Source: Rhodocyclaceae bacterium | GTDB taxonomy: Bacteria > Pseudomonadota > Gammaproteobacteria > Burkholderiales > Rhodocyclaceae | Reading direction: 5' to 3' | DNA length: 64,000 nt | Assembly: GCA_016704145.1 (NCBI GenBank) | Contig: JADJAS010000007.1 | Location: 62,001 to 126,000, forward strand | In this document: piece by piece, positions 44,018 through 52,878 of the stretch | Layout: every line of letters starts with the position of its first letter | How positions within the stretch are numbered: position 1 is the stretch's first letter | Notes under the pieces: model-generated | What the model was told of the DNA's origin: nothing | Database searches by the model: none | Seen by the model: the letters and a program-made list of their open reading frames with translations, nothing else | Program-made: the position numbers and the translations under genes

Positions 44018-44449
44018 ATGAGCGCCTACATCGACACCAGCGCGCTCGCCAAGTGTTACATCCGCGAGCCGCGTTCGCTCGACGTGCTCGACTGGAGCGA
44101 CGCCGCCGGCGGCCCGGCCATTTCCGCGCTGACCCTGGTCGAATTCCGTTGCCTGCTGACCCGGCGCCGGCGCGCCCGGCAGATCGACGCGCAACTCGAA
44201 AGCCGCGCCCTGGCCGAATTCGACCGTCACGTGCGCGGCGGCGCCTGGCACCTGAGCACGCCGGCCTTCGGCGACTATGCCGACGCCCGCGGCCTGATCG
44301 ACGCCCTGCCCGCGCTGCCGCTGCGCGCCCTGGACGCCATGCACCTGGCTGCCGCCCGCGCCACCGGCACGGATACCTTCGCCACCGCCGACAAGATCCA
44401 GGCCGAGGCCGCACGGGCGCTTGGCTTCACCGTTTACGACTTTTCCTGA
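44018..44449 (+). CDS. PIN-domain toxin (VapC-like), second pair
   Basis: 143 residues. Acidic residues of the PIN active site are seen in AYIDTSALAKCYIREP, in TLVEFRCLL and in LRALDAMHLAAA followed by FATADK. It belongs to a different PIN subfamily from the pair at 34475-35124. It is inserted between the membrane protein gene and lysS without disturbing either. Confidence 0.83.
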   Translation: MSAYIDTSALAKCYIREPRSLDVLDWSDAAGGPAISALTLVEFRCLLTRRRRARQIDAQLESRALAEFDRHVRGGAWHLSTPAFGDYADARGLIDALPALPLRALDAMHLAAARATGTDTFATADKIQAEAARALGFTVYDFS

Positions 44450-44459
44450 AGACACGATC

Positions 44460-45962
44460 ATGACCGACCCGACCGCAACACCCGTTCAAGACGAAAACCA
44501 CATCATTGCCGAGCGTCGCGCGAAGCTGGCCGAGTGGCGAGCCACCGGTCGCGCCTATCCCAACGACTTCCGGCGCGAGAACACCGCCGGCCGGCTCGAC
44601 GAACTCTACGGCGAGAAGGCACGCGAGGAACTGGAAGCGCTGCCGATCGAGGTCAAGGTCGCCGGCCGCATCATGCTCAAGCGCGTGATGGGCAAGGCGA
44701 GCTTCATCACCATCCAGGACCTGTCCGGCCGCATCCAGATCTACGTCACCAAGGACGGAATCGGCGAGGAGACCTACAACGACTTCAAGCGCTGGGACCT
44801 CGGCGACATCGTCGGCGCCGTCGGCACGCTGATGAAGACCAAGACAGGCGAACTGACGGTCAACTGCTCCGAGATCCGCCTGCTTGCGAAGGCCTTGCGG
44901 CCGCTGCCAGAGAAGTTTCACGGGCTGGCGGATGTCGAGCAGAAGTATCGCCAGCGCTACCTCGACCTGATGACCAACGAGCAGACGCGCTTTACGTTCG
45001 TCGCCCGCAGCCGCATGATCGCCTCGATCCGCCACTACATGACGGAACACGGCTTCCTCGAAGTCGAGACACCGATGATGCACCCGATTCCCGGCGGCGC
45101 CTCGGCGAAGCCGTTCACGACGCATCACAACGCGCTCGACATGCAACTGTTCCTGCGCATCGCACCCGAGCTGTACCTGAAGCGGCTGGTCGTCGGCGGC
45201 TTCGAGAAAGTGTTCGAAGTCAACCGCAACTTCCGCAACGAAGGCCTCTCGCCGCGCCACAACCCCGAATTCACCATGATGGAGTTCTACGAGGCCTACG
45301 CGGATTACAGAAGCCTGATGAACTTCACCGAGGGACTGATCCGGCAGGCGGCGCGCGAGGCGCTGGGCATGGAATCCTTCGACTACCAGGGCCGCACGCT
45401 CGATCTGTCCAAGCCCTTCCGGCGCATGACGACGGTGGAGGCCATTCATTACCACCATCCGGGCTACAGCGTCGCCAATCTCAACGATGTCGGCTGGCTA
45501 CGCCACAAGCTCGCCGACCTCAAAGCGGAGGTCAAACCGAACGCCGGCCTCGGCACCTTGCAGATGCAGTTGTTCGAGGAAACCACCGAAGCCGAGTTGT
45601 GGGAGCCGACCTTCATCATCGACTACCCGACGGAAGTTTCGCCGCTCGCGCGCCGCTCGGACAGCAACCCTGACGTCACCGAGCGTTTCGAGCTCTACAT
45701 CGTCGGCCGCGAGATCGCCAACGGCTTCTCGGAACTCAACGATCCGGAAGACCAGGCCGCGCGCTTCTTCGAACAGGCCAAGGCCAAGGAAGCCGGCGAC
45801 GAGGAGGCGATGTACTACGACGCCGACTACATCCGCGCACTCGAATACGGCCTGCCGCCCACCGGCGGTTGCGGCATCGGCATCGACCGGCTGGTCATGC
45901 TGCTCACCGACAGCCCGGCCATCCGCGACGTCATCCTGTTCCCCCAAATGCGGCCTGAATGA
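44460..45962 (+). CDS. lysS: Lysyl-tRNA synthetase, class II
   Basis: 500 residues from the ATG at 44460. The OB-fold anticodon domain spans about 55-150 (KVAGRIMLKRVMGKASFITIQD). Class II motif 2 is EVNRNFRNEGLSPRHNPEFTMMEFYEAY, and motif 3 is GLPPTGGCGIGIDRLVMLL near the end. It charges tRNA-Lys. Its stop overlaps the mnmC start (ATGA). Confidence 0.96.
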   Translation: MTDPTATPVQDENHIIAERRAKLAEWRATGRAYPNDFRRENTAGRLDELYGEKAREELEALPIEVKVAGRIMLKRVMGKASFITIQDLSGRIQIYVTKDGIGEETYNDFKRWDLGDIVGAVGTLMKTKTGELTVNCSEIRLLAKALRPLPEKFHGLADVEQKYRQRYLDLMTNEQTRFTFVARSRMIASIRHYMTEHGFLEVETPMMHPIPGGASAKPFTTHHNALDMQLFLRIAPELYLKRLVVGGFEKVFEVNRNFRNEGLSPRHNPEFTMMEFYEAYADYRSLMNFTEGLIRQAAREALGMESFDYQGRTLDLSKPFRRMTTVEAIHYHHPGYSVANLNDVGWLRHKLADLKAEVKPNAGLGTLQMQLFEETTEAELWEPTFIIDYPTEVSPLARRSDSNPDVTERFELYIVGREIANGFSELNDPEDQAARFFEQAKAKEAGDEEAMYYDADYIRALEYGLPPTGGCGIGIDRLVMLLTDSPAIRDVILFPQMRPE

Positions 45963-47785
45963 CGTATCAAACGATCGTTCCCGCGGAGCTTGCTTACGCG
46001 GGAGCGACGCCTTACTCCGCGCGCTACGACGACATCTACCACTCGGCGCAGGGCGGGCTGGAACAGGCGCGTCACGTCTTCCTCGGCGGTAATGACATTC
46101 CCGCCGCATGGCGTGGATGCGAACGCTTCGTCATCCTCGAAACCGGCCTCGGCCTCGGCCTGAACTTCCTCGCCACCTGGCATGCCTGGCGGAACGACCC
46201 GCAGCGCTGCCGTCGCCTGCATTTCCTCTCGGTCGAGAAGCACCCGTTCCGCCGCGACGACCTCGCCAGGCTCCATGAGCAGTGTCCGGAACTTGCCGGG
46301 CTTTCGGCGCAACTGGTTTTGCAATGGCCGACGCTGGTACCCGGCCTGCACCGCCTGCACTTCGAGAACGAAGCCGTCACCCTCACGCTGGTGTTCGGCA
46401 ATGCCGTCGACTGGCTGCCGCAACTCACGCTTGCCGCCGACGCCTTCTACCTCGACGGCTTTGCGCCCGACCGCAATCCGGATCTCTGGTCCGACGCGAC
46501 GTTCGCGCAATTACGCCGCCTGGCGGCACCGGGTGCAACGCTGGCGACCTGGACCGTCGCCGAGGACGTGACGCGGCGTGCCGCCGCGGCTGACTTTCGC
46601 TGGGGAAAGCGGCCGGGCTTCGGCAACAAGCGCTACATGCTCGCCGCATCGGCGCCGGGCACACGCCACGGGACGATGCCGACCGACCGCCGCATCGTCG
46701 TGGTCGGCGCGGGCCTGGCCGGCGCCTCGGCCGCCAATCGACTCGCCGCGCGCGACTACGATGTCACGGTGCTGGAGCGCGCCAGCAAGCCAGCCCAAGG
46801 CGCCTCGGGCAACATCGCCGGCATCTTCCGCCCGTTGCCTTCGCTCGACGACACGCGCCTGTCGCGCCTGTTGCGCGCCTGCTTCCTCTATGGCCAGCGC
46901 CACTTCGCCGCCTTGCCCGGCGTTCGCCACGGCCCGACCGGCGTGCTGCATCTGGCGCGCGACGCCAGGCACGAAGACACGCAACGGCGCACGGCGGAAG
47001 CGCAGTTTGCACCCGAACTATTCCGCTTCGTCGAGCGCGACGAGGCTGCGCGCCTCGCCGGCTGGCCGGTCGAAATGGGCGGCTGGTGGTTCCCCGGCGG
47101 CGGCTGGATCGACCCGCCATCGCTGTGCCGGACCAATCTTGCCGGACGCCCTGTGCGCTGCGGTGTCGAGGTTGCACGCATGGAGCGCAAGGGCACGCTA
47201 TGGCGCCTGTTCGATTCAGACCGACAGTTGATCGCCGAAGCGCCGCAACTGGTGCTGGCCAACGGCATCGATACGCCGCGCCTGGCGCCGCAGGTTCCGA
47301 TCCGCGTCGGTCGCGGTCTGGTCTCGCACCTGCCCGAAGCCGACGTGCCGCGCTTCGACATCGTGGCGACTCGCAACGGCTACGTCACCCCGGCCATCGA
47401 TGGCCTCCACTGCGCCGGCGCCACGCTGACGCCCGACGACATGGATACGGCACAGCGCCTCGACGACCATGTCGAAAACCTGCTGCGGCTCGATGCCATC
47501 CTGCCCGGTTATGGCAAGAGCCTAAATCCGGCGCAGCTTGACGGCCGCGTCGGCCTCCGGCCGATGTCGCCCGACCGTCTACCGATCGTCGGACCAGTAT
47601 CGGCCTCCGACGGCCTCTGGATCATCAACGGCTTTGGCGCACGCGGCCTCGTCTGGGCCTCGCTCTGCGCGGAGCTGCTCGCCTCGCGGATCGCGGCGGA
47701 GCCGTTGCCGATCGAGGCGGAACTCGTGCAGGCGATCGGAGTGTCGCGATTCGACGACAAGCGCCGGTCGCGCCGGACAATGTGA
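45959..47785 (+). CDS. mnmC: Bifunctional tRNA 5-methylaminomethyl-2-thiouridine synthesis protein MnmC
   Basis: 608 residues, somewhat shorter than the E. coli enzyme. The N-terminal methyltransferase (about 1-230) has the SAM motif FVILETGLGLGLNFLATW and DAFYLDGFAPDRNPDLW. The C-terminal FAD-dependent oxidase (about 240-608) starts with the Rossmann motif IVVVGAGLAGASAANRLAARDYDVTVLE. It completes mnm5s2U34 in tRNA. It contains the reference copy of the dispersed repeat at 46570-46598, encoding VTRRAAAADF in the domain linker region. Confidence 0.92.
   Translation: MTYQTIVPAELAYAGATPYSARYDDIYHSAQGGLEQARHVFLGGNDIPAAWRGCERFVILETGLGLGLNFLATWHAWRNDPQRCRRLHFLSVEKHPFRRDDLARLHEQCPELAGLSAQLVLQWPTLVPGLHRLHFENEAVTLTLVFGNAVDWLPQLTLAADAFYLDGFAPDRNPDLWSDATFAQLRRLAAPGATLATWTVAEDVTRRAAAADFRWGKRPGFGNKRYMLAASAPGTRHGTMPTDRRIVVVGAGLAGASAANRLAARDYDVTVLERASKPAQGASGNIAGIFRPLPSLDDTRLSRLLRACFLYGQRHFAALPGVRHGPTGVLHLARDARHEDTQRRTAEAQFAPELFRFVERDEAARLAGWPVEMGGWWFPGGGWIDPPSLCRTNLAGRPVRCGVEVARMERKGTLWRLFDSDRQLIAEAPQLVLANGIDTPRLAPQVPIRVGRGLVSHLPEADVPRFDIVATRNGYVTPAIDGLHCAGATLTPDDMDTAQRLDDHVENLLRLDAILPGYGKSLNPAQLDGRVGLRPMSPDRLPIVGPVSASDGLWIINGFGARGLVWASLCAELLASRIAAEPLPIEAELVQAIGVSRFDDKRRSRRTM
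46570..46598 (+). repeat. Dispersed 29-bp repeat, reference copy in mnmC
   Basis: Reference copy: a GC-rich half with GCGGCGTGCCGCCGC (itself a GCGGC/GCCGC dyad) followed by GGCTGACTTTC. It matches the copy at 35315 at 28 of 29 positions although the two contexts are unrelated. Confidence 0.65.
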
Positions 47786-47845
47786 GAATTTGCCCAGCCG
47801 TTCATTGAACGGTTGCTTTGCACGGCCACCATCCTCCAGGCCGAC

Positions 47846-47888
47846 GGCCAAGGCGGCTCCCCTCCCTGCCGCCTTGGCCTATTTTTTT
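47846..47888 (+). terminator. Intrinsic terminator of the lysS-mnmC unit
   Basis: GGCCAAGGCGGC and GCCGCCTTGGCC form a perfect 12-bp stem around a 10-base loop, followed by TATTTTTTT. It lies between the convergent mnmC and gltX genes. Confidence 0.92.
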
Positions 47889-47905
47889 CCTGCCGCCGTG
47901 CCGGC

Positions 47906-49309
47906 TCAGCAGTAGCGATCGATTCGCGCCAATACCTCGTTCCGGCCCAGCACTTCGAGCACCGCATCGATGGCCGGCGATTGCGGCTGGCCGAGCAGCG
48001 TCACGCGCAGCGGAATCGCCACTTGCGGCATCTTCAAGCCGCAAGTAGTCAGCGTCTCTTTCATCGCCGCAGCGATCGCCGCTTTCTCCCAGGCGCACGC
48101 GGCCAGCTTGCCGCGCAGCACCTTCAATGCGGCGCGAGCCGCGTCGGTAAGATGCGTCGAGATCATTTCCTCGGAAGGATGGACGACGATGCAGAAAGGC
48201 TCCGCCGCATCCGCCAGTTCGTTGAGGTTGGTGACGCGATCCTGGTAAAGCGTTACCACGTGCTCCAGCGACGCGCCGGCCTCCGGGTCGACGCCGCGTT
48301 TGGCCAGGCGCCGTGCCACGTCGCCGGCGAGGCGTGCCACTGCGGCTGACTTTATGTACTGGGCGTTCAGCCAGTCGAGTTTCTCGGTGTTGAACTGCGC
48401 CGCCGACGAAGTGATGTGTTCCAGATCGAACCACTGGACGAACTGCTCCATGCTGAAAACTTCGTCGTCGCCGTGCGACCAGCCCAGGCGTGCCAGGTAA
48501 TTGAGTACCGCCTCGGGCAAGTAGCCGCGCGCCTCGTAGTCGGTCACCGCCACCGAGTTGCGCCGCTTCGAGAGCTTCTGGCCGTCGTCGCCGAGGATCA
48601 TCGACAGGTGGCCGTACACCGGCACCGGTGCGCCCAGCGCCTTGAGCAGGTTGATCTGGCGCGGCGTGTTGTTCACGTGGTCGTCGCCGCGGATGACGTG
48701 TGTGATGCCCATGTCCCAATCATCGACGACGACGCAGAAATTGTAGGTCGGCGTGCCGTCGGCGCGGGCGATGATGAAATCATCCAGTTCGACGTTGCCG
48801 ATTTCGATGCGGCCCTTGACCGCGTCATCCCATGCCACCGTGCCGTCGAGAGGATTGCGGAAGCGCACCACCGGCGCCACGCCGGCCGGCGGCGCCGGCA
48901 GCGCCTTACCCGCCTCATTGGCCAATGAGGGCCGCCAGCGGCCGTCGTAGCGCGGCTTCTCCTTCCGCGCCATCTGCTGCTCGCGCATCGCCTCCAGTTC
49001 CTCCGGAGATGTGTAGCAGTGGTAGGCCGTACCCGCCGCCAGCATCTGCGCGATCACTTCCTTGTAGCGCGGCATGCGCTGCATCTGGTAGAACGGGCCT
49101 TCGTCGTGTTCGAGGCCCAGCCACTGCATGCCGTCGAGGATGGCCTGCACCGCCTCGGGCGTCGAGCGCGCCACGTCGGTGTCCTCGATGCGCAGGATGA
49201 ACCGGCCGCCATGGCGACGGGCATAGGCCCAGGCGAACAGCGCGGTGCGCGCGCCGCCGATGTGGAGGTAGCCAGTGGGGCTTGGAGCGAATCTTGTGCG
49301 GACGGTCAT
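47906..49309 (-). CDS. gltX: Glutamyl-tRNA synthetase
   Basis: 467 residues of the class I type. The HIGH-like motif is SPTGYLHIGGARTALF near residue 15, KLSKR near 240 in GDDGQKLSKRRNSVAV, with a long helical C-terminus. It charges tRNA-Glu. An in-gene palindrome of 18 bp (48912-48929) and a plus-oriented copy of the dispersed repeat (48326-48354) lie inside it. The divergent tRNA-Val gene starts 91 bp upstream. Confidence 0.95.
   Translation of the reverse strand: MTVRTRFAPSPTGYLHIGGARTALFAWAYARRHGGRFILRIEDTDVARSTPEAVQAILDGMQWLGLEHDEGPFYQMQRMPRYKEVIAQMLAAGTAYHCYTSPEELEAMREQQMARKEKPRYDGRWRPSLANEAGKALPAPPAGVAPVVRFRNPLDGTVAWDDAVKGRIEIGNVELDDFIIARADGTPTYNFCVVVDDWDMGITHVIRGDDHVNNTPRQINLLKALGAPVPVYGHLSMILGDDGQKLSKRRNSVAVTDYEARGYLPEAVLNYLARLGWSHGDDEVFSMEQFVQWFDLEHITSSAAQFNTEKLDWLNAQYIKSAAVARLAGDVARRLAKRGVDPEAGASLEHVVTLYQDRVTNLNELADAAEPFCIVVHPSEEMISTHLTDAARAALKVLRGKLAACAWEKAAIAAAMKETLTTCGLKMPQVAIPLRVTLLGQPQSPAIDAVLEVLGRNEVLARIDRYC
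48326..48354 (+). repeat. Dispersed 29-bp repeat, copy antisense to gltX
   Basis: 24 of 29 positions match the reference, with the exact CTGACTTT at 48346-48353. The host gene is on the minus strand, so the codons read here differ from those of the copies in mnmC and aat. That argues against shared protein motifs as the cause. Confidence 0.55.
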
Positions 49310-49400
49310 GGCAGGACAGCAAAGGCAAAGCGCGGATTCTACCGGCTCGCGGTTTGACCGGCCCGGGCCTCCCGTGCTTAAATGCGCGCCTCCGCGGGAT

Positions 49401-49475
49401 GGGCGGTTAGCTCAGCGGTAGAGCACTGCCTTCACACGGCAGGGGTCACTGGTTCGATCCCAGTACCGCCCACCA
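49401..49475 (+). tRNA. tRNA-Val (anticodon CAC), CCA encoded
   Basis: 75 nt. Acceptor GGGCGGT pairs with ACCGCCC. The D-arm contains TTAGCTCAGCGGTAGAG, the anticodon arm is CTGCC-TTCACAC-GGCAG with anticodon CAC, and the T-arm is CTGG-TTCGATC-CCAG. The 3' CCA is encoded. It reads GUG codons. Confidence 0.95.
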
Positions 49476-49545
49476 GAACCAAGCGGAGCAGCAGATTCCA
49501 AGGCCATCGCCACGCGGTGGCCTTTTCCATTTGGAGGCTTCCGAC

Positions 49546-50445
49546 ATGTGGTTCCGCAACCTGCAAATCTACCGGCTCGGCGAGGACTGGAACTGGACTG
49601 TCGAGCGTCTCGCCGACAAGCTGGACAAGGCGGCCTTCCAGCCCTGTGGTGGCTTCGACATGCAATCCTGCGGCTGGGTGCCGCCGCGCGGCAACGAGGG
49701 TGAACTGCTGGTGTCGGTGAACCGCCAGTGGCTGATCGCACTGGGCGTCGAACACAAACTGCTGCCCGGCAGCGTCATCCGCCAATACACGCAATCCCGG
49801 CTCGCCGAACTCGAAGCGAAGCAAGGCTTCAAGCCGGGCCGCGCCCAGGCTCGCGACATGCGCGAGCAGGTGACGGCCGAACTGCTGCCGCGCGCGCTCG
49901 TCACGCGCAAGCTGATCTACGCCTGGATCGATCCGGTGAACCGCTGGCTGGTCGTCGATGCTGCCAGCCCATCGAAAGCGGAAGAGGTGCTCGATCACCT
50001 GAAGCTCACGCTCGACGATCTGCCGCTAAGACTGTTGCGCACGCAAACTTCTCCAGCGACGGCCATGACGACATGGGTCGCGGGCCAGGAGGCGCCGTCG
50101 CAGTTCAGCATCGACCGCGATTGCGAATTGCGCGCTCCCGGGCTCGACAAGGCCGTGGTCCGCTACGTGCGCCACGCACTTGATGGCAAGGACATCGCGG
50201 CGCACGTCGATGACGGCAAGATCGCCACGCGGTTAGGGATGACCTGGCGCGACCGCATTTCCTTCGTGCTGACCGAACAGTTGCAGGTGAAGCGTGTCGC
50301 GTTCCTCGACGTGCTCAAGCAGGAGGCGGAACAGCGAACGGAAGGCGGCGACGATCTGCTCGAGGCGAACTTCGCGCTGATGAGCGGCGAATTGGCGGCG
50401 CTGCTGGCCGATCTCACTGAGGCCCTGGGCGACGAAGCGGAGTAG
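49546..50445 (+). CDS. rdgC: Recombination-associated protein RdgC
   Basis: 299 residues from the ATG at 49546, with TTGGAGG upstream. It begins MWFRNLQIYRL, the typical RdgC start, and contains GWVPPRGNEGELLVSVNRQWLIALGVEHKLLPGSVI and TWVAGQEAPSQFSIDRDCELRAP. RdgC forms a ring-shaped dimer on DNA and modulates RecA. It is monocistronic, convergent with the HU gene. Confidence 0.93.
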   Translation: MWFRNLQIYRLGEDWNWTVERLADKLDKAAFQPCGGFDMQSCGWVPPRGNEGELLVSVNRQWLIALGVEHKLLPGSVIRQYTQSRLAELEAKQGFKPGRAQARDMREQVTAELLPRALVTRKLIYAWIDPVNRWLVVDAASPSKAEEVLDHLKLTLDDLPLRLLRTQTSPATAMTTWVAGQEAPSQFSIDRDCELRAPGLDKAVVRYVRHALDGKDIAAHVDDGKIATRLGMTWRDRISFVLTEQLQVKRVAFLDVLKQEAEQRTEGGDDLLEANFALMSGELAALLADLTEALGDEAE

Positions 50446-50468
50446 TTCGGCAGTGCCGCGCGTCAACG

Positions 50469-50492
50469 AAAAAGGCCCGCTTGTGGCGGGCC
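50469..50492 (-). terminator. Intrinsic terminator of the HU gene
   Basis: On the minus strand GGCCCGC-CACAA-GCGGGCC is followed by TTTTTCG. It lies 30 bp after the HU stop codon. Confidence 0.88.
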
Positions 50493-50521
50493 CTGGATGG
50501 GGATCGTCCCCGAATTCCTGA

Positions 50522-50818
50522 TTACTTCTTCTTGGCAGCCTTCTTGCCGGCGACGGCGGACTTGAAGGCGGCGCCGGCGGTGAAACGCGGCACGGTGGTC
50601 GCGGCAATCTTCAGCTTCTCGCCGGTCTTGGGATTGACGCCGGTGCGGGCGGCGCGCTTGGCGGACTTGAACGTGCCGAAGCCAACCAGGGTAACGGTAT
50701 CGCCCTTGGCAACGGCCTTGACCACGGCGCCGATCATGGAGGAGAGTGCCTTTTCGGCGGCCGCCTTGCTGATGGCGGCTTCCTTGGCGGCAACTTCGAT
50801 CAGTTCGGACTTGTTCAC
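50522..50818 (-). CDS. DNA-binding protein HU
   Basis: 98 residues from the GTG at 50818, with GGAGGT seven bases upstream; longer readings have no support. NKSELIEVAAKEAAISKAAAEKAL starts the family helix pair, and GDTVTLVGFGTFKSAKRAARTGVNPKTGEKLKI contains the DNA-embracing arm. It ends with a lysine-rich tail (AGKKAAKKK), slightly longer than in E. coli. It is a histone-like nucleoid protein. Confidence 0.93.
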   Translation of the reverse strand: MNKSELIEVAAKEAAISKAAAEKALSSMIGAVVKAVAKGDTVTLVGFGTFKSAKRAARTGVNPKTGEKLKIAATTVPRFTAGAAFKSAVAGKKAAKKK

Positions 50819-51028
50819 GCGGGTACCTCCTTGTGGTTGATCTGTAGGAATGCTTTCTTCGGGCGTATAGCCACGGCGATTGTACTGCCTATTGTCGAGG
50901 CGGCAAGCCCCTTTTGCGCACACGTCAAATTATTTTTCTCGGTGCACCACGTTCTGATGCGGCTCGCCCGGGAGTATGGTGAACGGCGGCGCGTGATGGC
51001 AGTCCGTCACGGTGTATCATTGCCCTTG

Positions 51029-51056
51029 AAAAACCTTGACAACAGTCAAGGTTTTT
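51029..51056. promoter_or_regulatory. FNR/Dnr-type box in a 12-bp-arm dyad upstream of nirS
   Basis: TTGAC-AACA-GTCAA at 51036-51049 is a perfect CRP/FNR-superfamily (Dnr/NnrR-like) site. The dyad extends to 12-bp arms, AAAAACCTTGAC and its complement. A TATTGT at 51077-51082 would be the -10, placing the site near -44. Activation under low oxygen and NO is expected by analogy with denitrifiers. Confidence 0.75.
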
Positions 51057-51131
51057 GACGGCCCGTACGGGGAAAGTATTGTCTTGGCGCGCATGTGTGC
51101 CGCTTTTTTCTTGTCCTATATAGGGGGATGT

Positions 51132-52817
51132 ATGAAGAGATCGTACTGGATTGCCAGCGCCCTGACCGCGGCAGCACTGCCGCTGTCCATCGCACAGGCA
51201 TTTGCTCAGGAAGCCGCGCCGACGATGACGCCGGAAGAGAAGGCCATTGGCAAGAAGATTTACTTCGAGCGCTGCGCGGGTTGTCACGGCGTGTTGCGCA
51301 AGGGCGCCACCGGCAAGAACCTGGAGCCGGCTTGGTCGAAGAAGGACAAGGATGGCAAGGAGACGTCGGGCGGCACGCTGAAGCTTGGCACCGACCGTCT
51401 GCAGAAGATCATTGCCCTCGGCACCGAAGGCGGCATGGTCAACTACGACGACATCCTGAGCAAGGAAGAAATCAACATCATGGCGCGTTACATCCAGAAC
51501 ACGCCGGATGTGCCGCCGGAATTCTCCCTCAAGGACATGAAGGACTCTTGGAAGCTCGTGATTCCGGTCAAGGATCGCCCGACCAAACAAATGAGCAAGA
51601 TCAACCTGAACAACGTCTTCGCCACCACATTGCGTGACACCGGCGAACTGGCGCTGATCGATGGTGACACCAAGGAAATTTGGGCCATCCTCAAGACAGG
51701 CTACGCGGTGCATATCTCCCGTCTGTCGGCATCCGGCCGTTATGTTTACACGGTTGGCCGGGATGGTCTGGTGACCCTGATCGACCTCTGGTTCGAGAAA
51801 CCCACCACGGTTGCCACGGTTAAGCTTGGTTCCGACGCGCGCTCGGTCGACACCTCCAAGTTCAAGGGCTACGAGGACAAGTATCTGGTTGGTGGTACCT
51901 ACTGGCCGCCCCAGTACTCGATCATGGATGGCTTCACGCTCGAACCACTCAAGGTGGTTTCGACCCGTGGCGCGACGGTTGATGGCGAGTATCACCCCGA
52001 GCCGCGCGTCGCATCGATCGTCTCGTCGCACATCAAGCCGGAGTGGGTCATCAACGTCAAGGAAACCGGCATGATCCTGCTGGTGGACTATAGCGACCTC
52101 AACAACCTGAAGACCACCACGATCAACTCCGCCAAGTTCCTGCATGACGGCGGCTGGGATTACACCAAGCGCTACTTCCTGGTCGCGGCCAACGCCTCGC
52201 ACAAGGTGGCGGCGGTCGACACCAAGACCGGCAAGCTGGCCGCCCTGGTCGACACCAAGAAGATCCCGCACCCGGGTCGCGGCGCCAACTTCATCCACCC
52301 GAAGTATGGTCCCGTCTGGGCCACCGGCCACCTTGGCGATGCCGTGATCACCCTGATTTCGACGCCGACCGACGATCCCAAGTACGCCAAGTACAAGCAG
52401 TACAACTGGAAGGTGGTCGAGGAACTGAAGACCCCGGGTGCCGGCAACCTGTTCGTCAAGACGCACCCGAAGTCCAAGCATCTGTGGGCCGACATGCCGA
52501 TGAACCCCGAGCGCGAGAATGCCGAAACCAACCTCGTGTTCGATCTGAACGACCTGTCCAAGCCGCCGGTCAGAATCGACGTGGCCAAGGATTCCGGCCT
52601 GCCGCTGACCAAGGCGCTGCGCCGAGCGGTACACCAAGAGTACAGCGAGGACGGTTCCGAAGTCTGGATCTCGCTGTGGGGCGGCAAGACCGACCAGTCG
52701 GCGATCGTTGTCTATGACGACAAGACCCTGAAGGTCAAGAAGGTGATCACCGATCCGAAGATGATCACCCCGACCGGCAAGTTCAACGTCTACAACACGG
52801 TCAAAGACATCTACTAA
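51132..52817 (+). CDS. nirS: Cytochrome cd1 nitrite reductase
   Basis: 561 residues with a signal peptide (cleavage near residue 26). The haem c site is CAGCH at 48-52, followed by a long eight-bladed propeller domain that binds haem d1. A histidine-rich stretch (VSSHIKPEWVINVK) and the C-terminal GKFNVYNTVKDIY are typical of NirS. It reduces nitrite to NO in the periplasm. It is the first gene of the nir region and is followed by a strong terminator that may reduce readthrough to nirT. Confidence 0.95.
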   Translation: MKRSYWIASALTAAALPLSIAQAFAQEAAPTMTPEEKAIGKKIYFERCAGCHGVLRKGATGKNLEPAWSKKDKDGKETSGGTLKLGTDRLQKIIALGTEGGMVNYDDILSKEEINIMARYIQNTPDVPPEFSLKDMKDSWKLVIPVKDRPTKQMSKINLNNVFATTLRDTGELALIDGDTKEIWAILKTGYAVHISRLSASGRYVYTVGRDGLVTLIDLWFEKPTTVATVKLGSDARSVDTSKFKGYEDKYLVGGTYWPPQYSIMDGFTLEPLKVVSTRGATVDGEYHPEPRVASIVSSHIKPEWVINVKETGMILLVDYSDLNNLKTTTINSAKFLHDGGWDYTKRYFLVAANASHKVAAVDTKTGKLAALVDTKKIPHPGRGANFIHPKYGPVWATGHLGDAVITLISTPTDDPKYAKYKQYNWKVVEELKTPGAGNLFVKTHPKSKHLWADMPMNPERENAETNLVFDLNDLSKPPVRIDVAKDSGLPLTKALRRAVHQEYSEDGSEVWISLWGGKTDQSAIVVYDDKTLKVKKVITDPKMITPTGKFNVYNTVKDIY

Positions 52818-52827
52818 GAAGTAAACG

Positions 52828-52855
52828 GGGGCGGCCAAGGCCGCCCCTTTTTTCT
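52828..52855 (+). terminator. Intrinsic terminator after nirS
   Basis: GGGGCGGCC-AA-GGCCGCCCC followed by TTTTTT. Its place inside the nir cluster suggests attenuation, so nirS would be made in excess over the downstream genes. Confidence 0.88.
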
Positions 52856-52878
52856 TGCACGAATGGGGAGTGTGATTC

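Noticed and set aside
44018..44449. The two PIN toxin pairs as copies of one module
   Set aside because: Toxin sequences and antitoxin families differ (AbrB-like versus Phd-like), so they are independent modules.
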